This document shows positions 23,210 to 35,456 of a stretch of DNA of 64,000 nt, piece after piece. The position numbers and the translations under genes were made by a program. The stretch lies in the NCBI GenBank assembly GCA_021031095.1, contig JAGFVP010000031.1:1-64000 (forward strand). Direction: 5' to 3'. The first letter of the stretch is position 1; each line of letters begins with the position of its first letter. Under the pieces are notes generated by a model. That model saw only the letters and a list, made by a program, of their open reading frames with translations. It searched no databases and had not been told where the DNA came from. The DNA comes from Bathelium albidoporum (lineage: Eukaryota; Ascomycota; Dothideomycetes; Trypetheliales; Trypetheliaceae).

Positions 23210-24093
23210 ATGACTAGACTGTGGCATATTCGTACTCTGACATGCGTTTTACTCCTTCTATTCTCTCTGTCACCCACACAGGTAACCACACAATACAGTG
23301 AACAGGCTTTCTGGAATATTCCTGTTGGGGGCGACGAGGATTTTACACTCAGTTTCACAAATGGCCAAACCGTCCCCTTGTCTTGGAATGCTGCCAACGA
23401 AACGCAGTATCTCAATACCTCCCTGAGGGACGTATATCTGTGGTGTACTTCATTTGACTGGTACTTGCATCAATACAGTAGCCTTATCAAACGTAAGCGC
23501 ATTCATGCTTATAGCATGCTGATAATTCGGTGTTCCCTCGGCTAACCGCTTACACCGCAGAGAATCTCGACATCACTGTCCCTGGAACTTTCGATTGGAC
23601 CATTGATATACCAGATAACGACTTGACGGTAGACGCAAAGTACGTGGTGCGGTTCAAAAGTTCAAACGTAACGTATGACCCACGAACCCAGGAGATATCA
23701 AGCCCCGGATTTCTGGTTCTCGCAGCTCAGACAACATCATCATTCCTTGCGTCATCTTCACCATCGTCTGTTCTTTCGTCATCTTCAACAACCACTACGA
23801 TATCCCCTCCGCCGGCGACTTCCTCATCAGATGCTCCTTCCATCTCGGGCCACAGAGGCAGTGCGAGAACTGGAACTGGAGTCGGTGTATCGATTGCGGG
23901 CTTGGTATTGATAAGCCTGACAACGTTCCTCTGGTGGAGACGAACAAAGCAATCGAGTCAGGCCGGAGAGCCAGATCAACAGGAGTCAGAGTGTTTGCCA
24001 ACAGAATTGGGAGGATTAGGCAGAGCAGAAATGGGAGAATCAATGAGAGTAGAGCTGGGAAACTCCATGCCATTTGAATTGGGAAACGGGTGA
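23210..24093 (+). CDS. Secreted single-pass membrane protein with Ser/Thr-rich stalk
   Basis: Two exons, 23210-23492 and 23561-24093, with a clean GTAAGC...CGCAG intron, give 271 residues. The ATG at 23210 starts a signal peptide (TLTCVLLLLFSLSPTQVTTQ). The ectodomain is about 140 residues, with several N-x-S/T sites and beta-rich segments (TVPGTFDWTIDIP, YVVRFKSSNVTY) like the small Ig-like cell-wall domains of fungal surface proteins. A Ser/Thr/Pro-rich stalk follows, then a transmembrane helix (VGVSIAGLVLISLTTFLWW), a WWRRTK stop-transfer and an acidic cytosolic tail with an ELG(N/G) near-repeat. The architecture is that of fungal wall-stress or adhesion-like proteins. The function is inferred only from layout. 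Confidence 0.75.
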
Positions 24094-26188
24094 TAGCCGC
24101 TTGAGCCTCTTCAGGGTGACCCGTCACCGTTGAAGGTCAACCAATGTCGTTTAAGGTCTCCCGCATCCATGCTGAAATTGTACCGTTCTTTGTTTTCGGG
24201 GGGCTTTGCATATTACTACACTGCCAACCCTTTTCAGGTGTGCCATAACCCATCACAGCACTTCTAATTTAATGTATATATCGTCGTATTACGCTGCGGC
24301 ACCTCTTCGTGCTTGATTTTTCTACTAATCAACCAATGATGAAGTGCGTATTGCAGCGCTGTAACTCTTGCTCCGATGCCCTGTCCCACCTTTGTTTGTA
24401 CGTTGAAATACTCATGAGCATATGCGAACAGAATTCGGCAGCGCCATCACCGCTGGGCAGTATGTCCTTCAGAACAAGCGACCGGAGGAATTGTGGAATT
24501 TTGGCAGGGTTTCGAGTGTCCCTGAACACCGATAAAAAATCTTGAACGTAGTATACAGTAGGGAGAAGGCGGTAAGAACATCTCAACCCATCTCGCTGAA
24601 TCTTCAAGATAGTTTCACAGACTGAAATCACAGATTAGAAAAACAACTATGTTTCACTTCTACTTGTCTGACATCATGGGAGGTGATCGATGCTTCCGTC
24701 CATCTGCGAAGGCTGGTGGACAGTTGTTTGGCATCAATCCGGCAGCAGCTGCCTCATCCGAGCAATACAGCCTCATCCTGTCTCGAGTGGTTAGCCTTGT
24801 CACAATAAAATCCGCAGCCAAGAAGAGGCTATCCTTGTAGATCGCGTCCAGGGCCGACGACTCCATTGAATGGCAAGCTTTCGGAATTTATCAACCGCTG
24901 CAAGTCAATCAACCGCTACAAGTCAAGTTGCCGCCCCTCAATTTGACTGCAAGCCTCGGCCGCTCGTAGGCGTTTTTTGACCTGATGCCCGACGTGGAAA
25001 TCCCTCACCAACTCTCTAGCCTGTGGCTTGGCTTTTACGAAATACCATTGGTTAGCTGTTGGAGACGAGAAGCGTGACTCATCTCAAGTGTGTCGTGTTT
25101 AATCGTGGTGGGTAAAACAAAGAAAGGTGGGATGTAAGAGTCCAAGGTACTTCTATCGTCCTGAAGCTAGTCTCCACAAAAATACATCACTAGAAGTCTA
25201 ATGCACGTTAAGGTAGCTATAGGTACCTAATCTGAGTCCTTGTCCGAGTCGAATCCGGCTTCTCGTCCGTTTGAGATGGGGGAATTACTAATCTCAGTTC
25301 TGCTGAGGGCCCCGTACCCTCGACCTCCACGTTCACTTTGTAAGGCACTTTTGGCGCGATCCGCTTTTTTGCTTTTGACAACCCGTGGATGCTCTGTCCC
25401 GTTCTTCGTCGTCATAGAGGCGAGGCGTACATGCACGGAAACGCCGGCTGCCTCCTTTTTTCCCTTTGAGTGGACGTTTGTTGAAGAGTGAGGCAGACAT
25501 CAAGTAAATGCGACGCAGACTTCCGCATGCGTATGGAAATACTTCGAACGCTTAGATGGCGTGCTCCCGCCTCCTGCGTCCCACGTCAGCCTCCGAGATA
25601 CACATATCGGTGAGATTGAAATACACAATCAGCTAATTCTACAGGTCTGATACTTGGTTAGGAGTTTTTGAAGCCAGAAGTGCGTGTATACGTAAAGCAA
25701 GACTGCATTTCAAGGTAACTGATACATCGACGTCACCTAATAGTATCTGAGTGATTAATCCGAGTAGTAACACGGTGGGCGAACACGGAAGTCATGCACA
25801 CCTGGCACGCTATGGACGCCAAACGCAGGAGGATGCTATACCTCATGTCTACCCGGAGCTCAGATTGCTGCGCTTCGTGCTCACCGCCGGGCAACATGTA
25901 ATTGACTGGCGAGCTGTATCGAGTGAGGCTGTTGCAAGAAACCCGAGCGAGCTCCATCCCTTAGCATGTCCAAGGCATTGGACGAGTGGTGCCACGAATC
26001 TGCCCAGGCATCTAGGCAGCATTGTACGGCATAGATTCAGGCAGTACTGCCCCGCATACGAGGTAAGAGTAGAGTGCACAAGATGTGCCAAGATAAAGTT
26101 GGCCCGCTCCTCACTGCTGCCAGATCAACTCGTCAAAGCATCTACAAACCCATAAGGTAGAGACTCATCACCTTCCTCAATTGAAAAA
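24094..26188. other. Long spacer containing repeat copy B
   Basis: Apart from the repeat at 25230-25450, I see only motif-less open frames (24309-24545, 24649-24840, 25751-26155). Confidence 0.4.
25230..25450 (+). repeat. Diverged dispersed repeat, copy B
   Basis: Partner of copy A at 21955-22145, in the same orientation and about 3.3 kb apart on either side of the gene at 23210-24093. The two are far from identical, so the duplication is old or RIP-diverged. Confidence 0.5.
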
Positions 26189-28750
26189 ATGGTTGAAGTC
26201 TCGAACGACACACAGGTATATAACTTACCTGAATGGTTTCTGTCGGAGAATATCAAGATCCATGAGCAATTACCCAAAGACAGATCGGGAATCGATAGCA
26301 TTGATATTCCATCGAAGCGGAGCGAGAGAAGCAGGTCCGGACCAACCTTCCAAGAATGGTTTCGTGTCTTTAACGAGAAGGTCGCCGCTGCCCTTGTTGC
26401 CAGAAAAGGCGAAGAAGCTTTATGTTCTCAATTATGCCTCTTCGTGCATGCTTCAGACTCAGAAAATGAAAACTTTGAGAGCTTTGCTTTCGTCGATAAC
26501 GTCGTCTCCTGCATTGCGAGGGAGCTCGGTGCGGATCTGATATCTGCAGGCCTGGATGATTTGCTCGATGTTAGCCAAGACTTCTTCGAGCAGAGACAAT
26601 CGGTCGACCATGACAGACGTCCTGATAATGAAGCTAGCTCCGACAGCAGGAATGACTCCAACCGTCCGGCCATTCTGGGGGGTCGCGCAAAATCGCTGGA
26701 CGGGCTGGACAAAGACATCCCAAATTCACCAGCAACAGCAACGATCGCCAAACAGACTTACGAGCAACCACAAGGCAATTCGCAGATAGATCAAGCCGAT
26801 TTCTATTTTGCCACTCCCCACAAAAGGGAAGTCTCTAAAGAATCGTTTACGCGAACCAGAAAGGCGATCTCAACGATCTTGCATGCTCCAGAATTGAAGC
26901 GGTCGGGAGATACATCGCGTCCACTGCTGCTCAAAGACCACACTGGTGATGCAGCTGCTCGACCTCTGATATTACATCTGCGTCGGGGGACTGAATTCCT
27001 GAAATTGGATCGCGGCACACTGTATTTCGCTCGATTTCGTGACCATATAACAGCTTGCCGTGCCGTTGGGCAGAAAGTCGTCATGATTATTTCGACTTCA
27101 TACGACGTCTCAAGTAAGGATTCGGACTTGGACTCTGTCCCCTATCCTGGGGGACCCTTCCCCATGAACATGAGAAGACTGGCTCGTAAATTGGGCATTG
27201 ATACTGGGTTCAGGGTTATATTGCCCTCGCAGCGGCCACGAAACTGGGACCAACTGGTCAAGGCGAGCGTACATCATCGATATCGGAGCGTCAATACGCG
27301 TCGCATCCTGAAAGCTCTTCGGCATCACTATATGGGCAATGCTGATGTCGGGCTACTTAAGTATTCTACTGCCTGGAAGGAGGCGTCTGGAGATAATGTA
27401 CTCTTGCTGGAAGAGACCTTGTTCTCGTATGATGATGTGTCGAAAGCCACGCGAAAAGTAGTAGGAAGGTCCTCGAGAGAACCTGTGCGTCAACTCCAAG
27501 ACATTTTCTCAGCTTTGGATGGAGTCCGAACCCAGAGCCTAGAGCAGTCTACTGCAGATAGTGAGAGTAATGATGACGACAAGGATGGAGAAGAGGACCA
27601 GAATGCAGGCGACGACCAGAATCCGGACAAGGACCAGGGTAAGGACACACATGACAGAATAGAGACTGATCCTGCGGGAGAAAAGCAGTCAGCACATTCT
27701 GCAATAATTCAGAAAGTCCGCGAGGAATGCAACGAATACGAGAAGGATTTGCTGAGCTGTGTTATTGATCCAGGTGGGCGCTCCTGATCGCTAAAGTGTC
27801 GCAGGTTAGCGAATGCTAGAAAATGAGCTAATGGTAAAGCAGATGAAATTAAAACGACTTATGATGATGTCATCATTAATACAGAAGTAAAGGAGAAGTT
27901 ACGTCGGCTTATAATTTTACCAACATTTCGAGTGAAGGCAAAATCACACCTCCTTCTCAGTCATGCGCAACTCAAGCGCGCACTACTCTATGGCCCTTCA
28001 GGTACTGGGAAAACGAAAGTTTGTCGCGCTGTCGCCAAGGAGTCGAAAATGGTCATGCTCGCGATTGATGGTGCTACAGTACAAGGTAAACGGGTCGGTG
28101 AAAGCGAAAAGCTCGTCCGCGCTGCGTTTTCACTTTCCCAAAAGCTACATCCTTGTATTCTCTTTATCGACGAGGCTGACGCGCTGTTCTTCAAACGTCC
28201 GGATAACGACATGCGATGGGCAAAAAGTTCTCTCGCTCAGTTGCTCGAGGAAATGGATGGCTTAGCTACCAGCGAAAAGTCGCCCTTCATCATCGCTGCA
28301 ACCAATCGACCGGGAGATCTCAACGAGGCATTCATACGGCGTATTCCCAAAAAACTTTCCTTCGTATTACCCAAAAAGGGCCAAAGAGTTGAGATATTCC
28401 GCAATTATCTGAATGGAGATGACGTAGACTCATCAGTGGATGTTGGTCTCCTGGCTGAAAGAACAAGACGATACTCGTGGTCCGATATCAGCAGTCTATG
28501 TGGGCAGGCGGCTTGCATCTGGGCAGTTGAGCAAAATGACCATGAACCAACCGTAGAGCTCGACGGTTGTCCTGTCCAAATCAGACTCACTATGCAGCAT
28601 CTCCGGACTGCACTAAATATGACTTTTCGAAGTGTCTCGGATAATTCTCTGGAACAGATTACGGCTTTCGAGGATCGCTTTTGTAAGGGCACAAGCAAAA
28701 AATCAGTTGTGCCTTCATCTGTTACTTTAAAGAAGAAGAAGAAGAAGTGA
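26189..28750 (+). CDS. AAA+ ATPase of the Msp1/spastin-like (meiotic) group with a long N-terminal region
   Basis: Two exons, 26189-27773 and 27843-28750, with a 69-nt intron that keeps frame, give 830 residues. The first 500 or so residues have no recognised domain and include an acidic Asp/Glu/Gln/Asn stretch near 460-500. The AAA module starts with DEIKTTYDDVIINTEVKEKL. It has Walker A GPSGTGKT, Walker B ILFIDEADALFF, sensor-like ATNRPGDL and an arginine pair in FIRRIPKKLSF. A lid helix region (YSWSDISSLCGQAA) follows. The protein ends in a run of seven lysines. Family members remodel or extract proteins at membranes or microtubules; with no transmembrane helix or MIT domain seen, the role here is open. 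Confidence 0.88.
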
Positions 28751-28970
28751 AGGCAGGTGAATGAATAGGTGAAGTAAGGATGTGTCGTTCCTGCCGCAAC
28801 AGCTTTGGCGAGTACAGTACTCTAAAGCCGGCGATTCAAGATAGATCTAAGTGAGATGCCATAATCTCCGTTGCCGACCACCTTAGAGACATGCGATTAA
28901 TCCGAGGGGTCTTTCGGGCTGTAGGATCGATATTTCACAACTTAAATGACTATCACTCCACCGGCTTAGC
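28751..28970. other. 3' flank of the ATPase gene
   Basis: Nothing recognised before the LTR-like repeat that starts at 28971. Confidence 0.4.
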
Positions 28971-29220
28971 TGTTACGGAAGTAACAAGTCTCTCGTTGAG
29001 TAGGTGCTAGGGTTCGGAGGCAGCACTAGGATGATGGGAAGCAGCACTAGGACGATGGGAAGCAGCACTTATTTGTATTTTAGCACCTTGCAGGCCTAGA
29101 TCCCACAATTCCATACTTCTTCTCTCAACTTTGGAAAATACCATACCAGTAGTACTGAAGGTTGCACTGAAGCCACACCTAGAAGCCCGCCTGCATATCT
29201 CTACAAGACTCTTGGATCGG
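28971..29220 (+). repeat. LTR-like repeat starting TGTTACGGAAGTAACA (copy 2)
   Basis: Begins with the same 16-bp inverted repeat as copy 1 at 11023. It has GGTTCGGAGGCAGCAC followed by two GATGGGAAGCAGCAC repeats, then a CTTCTTCTCTC tract and AATACCATACC in the same order as copy 1. It is immediately upstream of a broken HET fragment. Confidence 0.45.
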
Positions 29221-29244
29221 TGAGATCCGCATTCTGGAGGCGTT

Positions 29245-29490
29245 GTGGCTTCCATTAACAACATACGAGTGTCGCTCTACAGATGCGCCGAGGGATCTTC
29301 GGACGATTTTCATGCTCTCTCATGCTGCTGGGGAACCAATCCACCACCAAGCGATGTCACAGTGAATGGTCTCAATGTTCTAATTGGTGCAACCTTGTTT
29401 CAGGCATCGAACGTAGTGGACCGGTACGTCAAGCACAAGGTCGCGCAGAGTCTATTATCTGGATTGATGATCTCTGTCTAAATACATGAT
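29245..29490 (+). pseudogene. Broken HET-domain fragment
   Basis: One frame gives FHALSCCWGTNPPP...VTVNGLNVLIG, matching the opening YEALSYCWG and I-x-VNG motifs of HET (heterokaryon incompatibility) domains. A shifted frame then gives IIWIDDLCLNT, matching the LWIDAICINQ motif. A frameshift of one or two bases separates them and a stop follows. Only the first third of a HET domain remains. It may be a remnant of a longer allorecognition gene cut by the neighbouring repeat. Confidence 0.7.
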
Positions 29491-30437
29491 ACTCTAGAGG
29501 TAGTTTCTGTAAAAGCGATAAACCGAAAAGATATGTCACTGATCTTCGTGTATATGTGAGGAGCAATAATCCTTGTCGTGGCGGGACAAGAGAAATCTAG
29601 TTGTAATTATCTGCGCTGCGCAAATGAGCCGACTAGGAAAGACAAGTCTAGGTACTCCGTAGGTACCGCTTCCTTTAACAGTTCCACCCTAACACCCGAC
29701 GGGACAAACTCTTACCGATTCACCAGCCCATGGCTTAGTTCCAAAAGAGAATCGCTTGCTCGCTATGAGGACAAGAGGCGCGACCTGTCAAAGCGTGATA
29801 CTGACCAAGCAATAAAGTGACATCAGCAGGGCTGAAGAATTTCCCAGTCTCAACATGGACGTGTGTGCTCAGATATTAGGACACCCAAGCTTCTACATCA
29901 ATCATCTTACTATCGGCCATTTATGTTCCGACTTCCTCTTGGAACTGCCAAGTGATGGAGTTGATTTGATGTTCTGTCGGGCGGATAACCGCCGCGAACG
30001 CCGGGTTGTGGTTGCCTCAGGGGCTGAACCACAACTCACCGGTCATCAATGACCAATATTCTATCGGTCCGATTGTAGGCCGATTGGAACGGATTCTCCG
30101 TGTCATTTCTTCGTCTAAGATTCGCACTTGAAAATATCGCCATGGCTAATTCTGCTTGTGTGGATACCCCATGGCTTCGTGATATCGCCGTCCTCGCACA
30201 CCCCACAGAATGTTTCGAGGATTGAAGACTCACCTTATTGAGTCAATCATCGTTGCTATTAACCGGTCAAAGGTGCCAAGCTGAGAAGTGATCTCTGCAA
30301 TGCGAATTCTCCTTGCCAATGCTCTTGTCTCGTTTGTAGTATAAATGTCCGCACTTTCCTCGCCATTCCCCCTACAGATCTGTGTCTAGCTCAAGGTTTC
30401 TATTCAATTCTTTGCTAACTTAGATCGCGAAGTCAAG
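29491..30437. other. Spacer and promoter region of the next gene
   Basis: No gene or ordered repeat recognised. A TATAAATG stretch lies near 30340, about 100 bp before the next start codon. Confidence 0.35.
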
Positions 30438-31429
30438 ATGGTCGCTTTCAATTACCTCGTCCCTGCCCTTTACCTTAACGTGCGTTGCTGCCTCCTTCCA
30501 AGTCCACCCAGCTTTCTCTAATTGTCCTTACAGGCCACGGTACAGCAAATTGTACATACAGCCCGACTACCCTTTGTAACAACTGGATGGTCATGCTGAG
30601 TTTCTTTCAAGCAAAGTCTTGGCAAACCCAGCACTGGCGGCCAATTCGCATTCGGCAAGATTTTGTCCGGCAATCTCTATTCTGAACCAGGCGTACATCC
30701 CCCCTTTCCTTCTTTTCCGATTCATCTGCCTTCCTTCGTCCCCATTAATATCTCTGCCCCTTTACTTTCCAGATTCATAAGCGTACTGTCCTGTTCCTCG
30801 TATTAACTCATTCTTCGACTCACCCATCTTCCCGATCTAGTTCGAGCCCAGCTTCACAGCAACTCTCTCGAGCGGAGTAGACTTTGTTACCATAGACTCC
30901 AGCAGTGACAGCATTCGCCGTCCCGGCGTTAGCGCCCTTGTGCAGCCTGATGACGGCGCTACCCCCTTCGAAGTGCAGATCGGTGGCATTCAGCTCGGGA
31001 CTGCGGAGGAAGAGGAGATTACCTTCACAAATACCTCGCAAGGACTGAGCGTTCCGTATGGATCCTCGTATTCAGGTGCGTTTTGCCAAATTGCTTGTCG
31101 CAGAAAAAGGGGGTGGGTGATTTGATAGAATTGTTCGACTTCGAGCCTTCTGAATCTTTTCACCTTTGCAGATTTTGTGTCATTTGGCGGTTGCAGTATT
31201 CCTTGCGCGCTTTTCCCAGCTTGTGATTGACGCTTGATCTTCAAATACAGTCTGGCTCCCTACGTTCCGCGGCGGCAGTGCCAAGTACGAAAGCTTGCAG
31301 AAAAGCGTTTTTGTTGGGAGTGAAACTGTGAGCAACTCGGACACCCCCGGGGAGTTCCTCCTCGGGCTCAAGATCAGCCAAGTCTTCGCCACAAAGACTA
31401 ATATTACTATCGGTGAGGAATTCCCTTGA
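30438..31429 (+). CDS. Small DUF3237-like protein, five exons
   Basis: Exons 30438-30479, 30534-30551, 30612-30692, 30841-31075 and 31251-31429 join in frame to 184 residues. The second exon is only 18 nt, but it restores the expected N-terminal pattern (LVPALYLNATVQQ-QSLGKPSTGG) of this family, in which a hydrophobic strand is followed by a G-x-x-P-x-G turn. The family features continue: a gain-of-GG strand (FAFGKILSGNL), a Gly-Val-Asp-Phe segment, and GGSAKYESLQKSVFVGS near the end, which corresponds to the conserved RYxWLNxxVFVG block. The family forms a beta-barrel of unknown biochemical role. There is no obvious signal peptide. The exon structure was derived by hand; skipping the micro-exon would also stay in frame. 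Confidence 0.55.
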
Positions 31430-33361
31430 AGAAGTTATGCGAGCAGTGCACCTGGGAAGAGGGTAGCGGATTTAGCAAGGAGAGAGTGTGTAAATAATTT
31501 GACTAAACGAATAACTCAAGCGATGACGTGAAGTGTGTATGGTGGATGAAAATAAAATTTGGAGATAGAAATTGTCCGAAGGCGTTTTGCTCCGGTTTTT
31601 GTGCCTAACTCTCTTTGTTTCTTAGGAAAAGACATCCTGCCTTAAGAACATGATGGTAGAATGTCAGAAAGCCCACTCGCATGTGATCTTTGCCAGTCCG
31701 TCACGCACATAGCCCATGCGACAACTTCTGAGGGAGACCAATCCGCGTGGCTGCTTGGGTCTCAGGACCATAGAAGAATGGCCTTTTCTCAATTAGATGC
31801 TAGTTATCTCCAAGTAAACGAATGTAAGCCTCTAATAGCGCGGGAGCTACTCCGAATATGCGTATAGGCGCGGCTCGTACGCTAGCTAGGATAAAAAACG
31901 GTGTGTGTTTCGTTATTTTAGTGCCTCTGACCCTTCCGGGAAAAGACATGAAAGCACCCCAGCAGCGCCAAGTCGCGCTAGCATTATACTAACTTCTTAT
32001 TCTATTATCCGCCTATATCTGACTTTCACCCGAAGAGTCCAGAGTTACAGGGCGAGTTCTTAGCTCCAAGGCAATCGAGTTGTCCTTTTTTTCTTGATTG
32101 TCTTATTTTAATTTCATGGATCGAGCGGGGAGTCGTCTCAGGCCAATGGTTCAGCGCTGACGGGCGGCAAAAGGCTGACATGCAATCGCCATTTTCGGAG
32201 ATACCTTGCTTCCAGGATACATCTGCAATACACTTCTGCTGTAGAACCCAGTTCTCCAGCCCGCGTCCATGGCATTCCAGCGTCCATCTCTGGGTGGATC
32301 GCTCCCCGCAATCGGAGGTTCATTTTCGAGTAGTTTTTTAGTCCCAATGAGCTGAATAAGGAGGCTTGGGGTCAAATAAGAGGTCTTGTAATAATATTTT
32401 CATTAATACAAAGCCAAAAGGTAGGATGAGCGGCTGGCTCCTGTGGAATCAGCTGCGTTCGGCTAAATGTCGAACCGAGGGTCCGTGTGCGCGCATAAAA
32501 TATGCACACAAATGCGCTTACAACCACGCAGATCCACTCAGGAACTTACAGCCCTGTGGCTTCTCGCGGTCGCCTGTGAAATGAGCTCCACTTCCACCTG
32601 CTCAAGATCGGGTAATTTGTTAGCCAGCAGACAGCACACACCCATGCGCAGGTAAGTCGATCGAACTGGGCAATGCGACCCCCAAGCCTTCGTTGGCGTG
32701 GCCCTTGGCAGTCTTCTGATGTAATCACGTTACGCCCATTTTACCATTCGCGATCTCTTATCGTACAAGCTGTCTGAAAAGGAGAAAAGTGGCATGCTTC
32801 TAACACCGGCTACTTTTACCCCAATACTTCTCACCTTATCCATTTGGAGATTTTTTTTTTTAAACTTTATTGCCAAAGCCAAATGGATTTTCAGAATAGC
32901 AAAGAATCGAAAGACATTTTGCAATGATACTTCAAGAATTTCTCTTAGTGTTTAATGAAGTTCCAGAATCTTCAATTCCGACGCAAAAATACCGCACATA
33001 TCGGACGCAGAGGTCTGGACCGCCTGGTGTAGCTTCGAATCTCCTTAGATCTCCTGAACAAACCAGGCTGGATTGCTACAGCAGTGGATGCGGACTGCCC
33101 TCTCTTGAAACAACCCTATAGCAAACCAGTGCAGTAGCGTATACGTGTGTTTGTTTTTCCTACAGAGATAGTTCCCGCTAACACTTTGCCTGACAAGAGC
33201 AAAACGACGCATTGGCACGCACGATCCTAACCCCGGGATTCTCATGGTACTACAGCATAAATAAGAATGCAAGCTCGAATGAAGCTATTTGATCCAGTAC
33301 TGTCACCCTGTCTACAACATGTTGCAGGCTGCAATCGTATCCTTTATCAAATTCAACAACA
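31430..33361. other. Spacer with one copy of a CGGACC-type inverted motif
   Basis: 32469-32490 resembles the palindromic motif found again at 34861-34885 and, inverted, at 42330-42351. No gene is supported. Confidence 0.4.
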
Positions 33362-34688
33362 ATGTCAAGTTGGCCAGCAACGATAGACGAGAACAGGATG
33401 CGACTACGAGCGTCATGCAACGCCTGCAATGAATCTAAAGTGAGGTGCAGCCAGCAAAAGCCGACTTGCGCGAGGTGTGAGCGCACCGAAACCGAGTGCA
33501 TCTACAGTCTGTCGCGAAGAATACACAAGGATGCGCCGCCTATCTTAAGTCCCCCATCGCAGCGAGGACGGAGGGTTTCGTCGTTCGGAAGGTCTACCTG
33601 GGCCCAGATTCCGTCCAACAGCGATAATAGTACAGGTACCACTGGGTTCAAGCATCACTAACACTGCGACACCGTCCAACGATGTCAACCTCTTCGACGA
33701 TGGCCTGTTCCCGAATGTCGTGACCGAGACTGACTCGCCGTCTATGTACCGTACCGTGCGGCCGAATCTGCTGAATCTTAGCAGCCTGGGTACCGCTACC
33801 AGCAGCATCATTAGCAACACGCCCATGACCAAGCTGAGAGTCGAGTACACCGACGTCAACGCCAACCCCTGGATCCTGGGCTCCCTCTGCGGCGCCAACC
33901 GCATCCACAACAGCGATACCACCGACAGCAGCACCGACACGGCTACCTTCTGGGCGCAGACCAGCGAGGGCGAATGCAATTGCCACGCGGGTGTGCCGGA
34001 GTTGCTGGCGTCAATGCGCGGGGGCGGCAGCAGCAGTGGTAGTAGCAACGGCAGCAGCAACGAGCATTGGCTGTCGCTCGATGCGCGGCTTGCTAAGCCG
34101 AAGCACTGCATCGCGTTGTCGGAGAGGTCGATGGGTTGCACGCATGGCCGCGAGGACTCCGAACCGATCCATATCATGGCTGTCGCCATGCTCATCGGCT
34201 ACGTGATTGACGGCTTCAAGATGCTCGCCAGCGAGGCCTCGCTGCGTCGGTCGTCCTCGTCGTGGTCGTCGTCATGGTCGGCGGCGACTGCGGCGGCGAA
34301 GATGGTGACGTTGGGAAACGGCGAGAGAGGGATGAGCGAGTCTGGGGTAGCCACTCCGAGCAGCAGCGACAACATGTCGCTGGGAGGCCTCATGGAGCCT
34401 CGGCTGTCGTGGGGCGCGCTCGAGCTGGAGGAGAACGACGAGATGGATCTCCGGCAGAGGCTGTATCTGCTGTCTTTTCGCAAGTTGGAGAGGCTGCTGT
34501 CGCAGCTGACCTTGTATCTGCAGGACCTGCGCAACGTGTCGGTCAGCCTTCCAGGCCCGTCGCAGTATATGGCGTTCGTAATTGTGTGCGGCTATACACG
34601 CCTGTGGCTTGAGAAGAAGGCCGGTGACGTCAAGAAGCTGTTCTCCGTCCTGACGGGAGATGAGACGATGGATTCGGGGCTTACATAG
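33362..34688 (+). CDS. AflR-type Zn2Cys6 regulator of a polyketide cluster
   Basis: The N-terminus carries C-N-A-C-N-E-S-K-V-R-C-S-x5-C-A-R-C-E-x6-C-I-Y-S-L-S-R-R, the binuclear cluster typical of cluster-specific regulators such as AflR. The C-terminal half has the matching GECNCHAGVPELLASM segment and a Leu-rich helical end. The cluster exon and the rest are one frame apart. A 61-nt GT-AG intron (33592-33652, between FGS and ITNTATPS) restores the frame and gives 421 residues. Its donor (GTCTAC) is weak and no clear CTAAC branch site is visible, so a real frameshift is possible. The middle holds Ser/Gly and Ser/Trp low-complexity runs. The gene lies 2.9 kb upstream of the NR-PKS pseudogene, on the same strand, and its natural target cluster was presumably that one. 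Confidence 0.75.
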
Positions 34689-35456
34689 CCGGCGTGATAG
34701 ATCTTATAGAAAACAAGGAGGTCTGATATGCAGGCATAGAGGCACGCAATATGAAGTAATATTTCCAATAATATCAATGATTTGCTCTACGGAAAAAAAA
34801 TTGATACTAGGTTGAGCGGGTACCTTGACCTCTCGTCGGGTCAGCTGGACTGCGTCCAATATCGGACCGAAGGTCCGCGCACGGATATGTAAACCTAACT
34901 CTTAATCTAAAAAGTGCTTCTGGTGAAGCGAAAGTATTGGGCATTGAGAGGACGGCTCCTGGCGTTGCGCCGAAGATGGCATCTCAGATACGAGCTATAT
35001 ACCTGCATGATGCTGCCATCAGCTGATCCCCGAGCTACAAGCCCGAGTTCATGTCGGGCAACATGATGCCATAGCTTTTGCAGGAAGCAATGGTAACTTT
35101 GTAGCATGCGACTCGAGAAGACAACATGACGTATCTGATTTCTCTCATATCCTTGGCGCAGTCTGATTTTCTTCTAATATCACAGTCCAACTGGGCAGAA
35201 AGTCACTCGCGGTATCTGACCATGGCATGTTCTTTCCACTTCCTGCTGGCCAGGAATCTCGACCGTCTCCATCCCTGATACCGCTAAGCTAGGTACCTAA
35301 GCCGGCTGATCTCTATCTATGCCCGTTCAATCAGCTACAAAAACGGCAACCTGACTCACGGATTCTGGAACGGCCCGACGTCCCGCCAATGTTGGGTCAA
35401 GTTCGGATTCCCCTGGTCTCGATATCGACACCGACTAGTAGGACACAATCTTTTAC
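34689..35456. other. Spacer with CGGACC-type palindrome
   Basis: 34861-34885 has ATCGGACCGAAGGTCCGCGCA, a near-palindrome shared with 32469 and 42330. No gene recognised. Confidence 0.4.

Noticed and set aside
25751..26155. 134-codon plus-strand frame upstream of the AAA ATPase
   Set aside because: No motif, unlikely composition, and it ends just before the ATPase start without a plausible splice link.
33545..34195. 216-codon minus-strand frame opposite the regulator
   Set aside because: Antisense shadow of the AflR-type gene.
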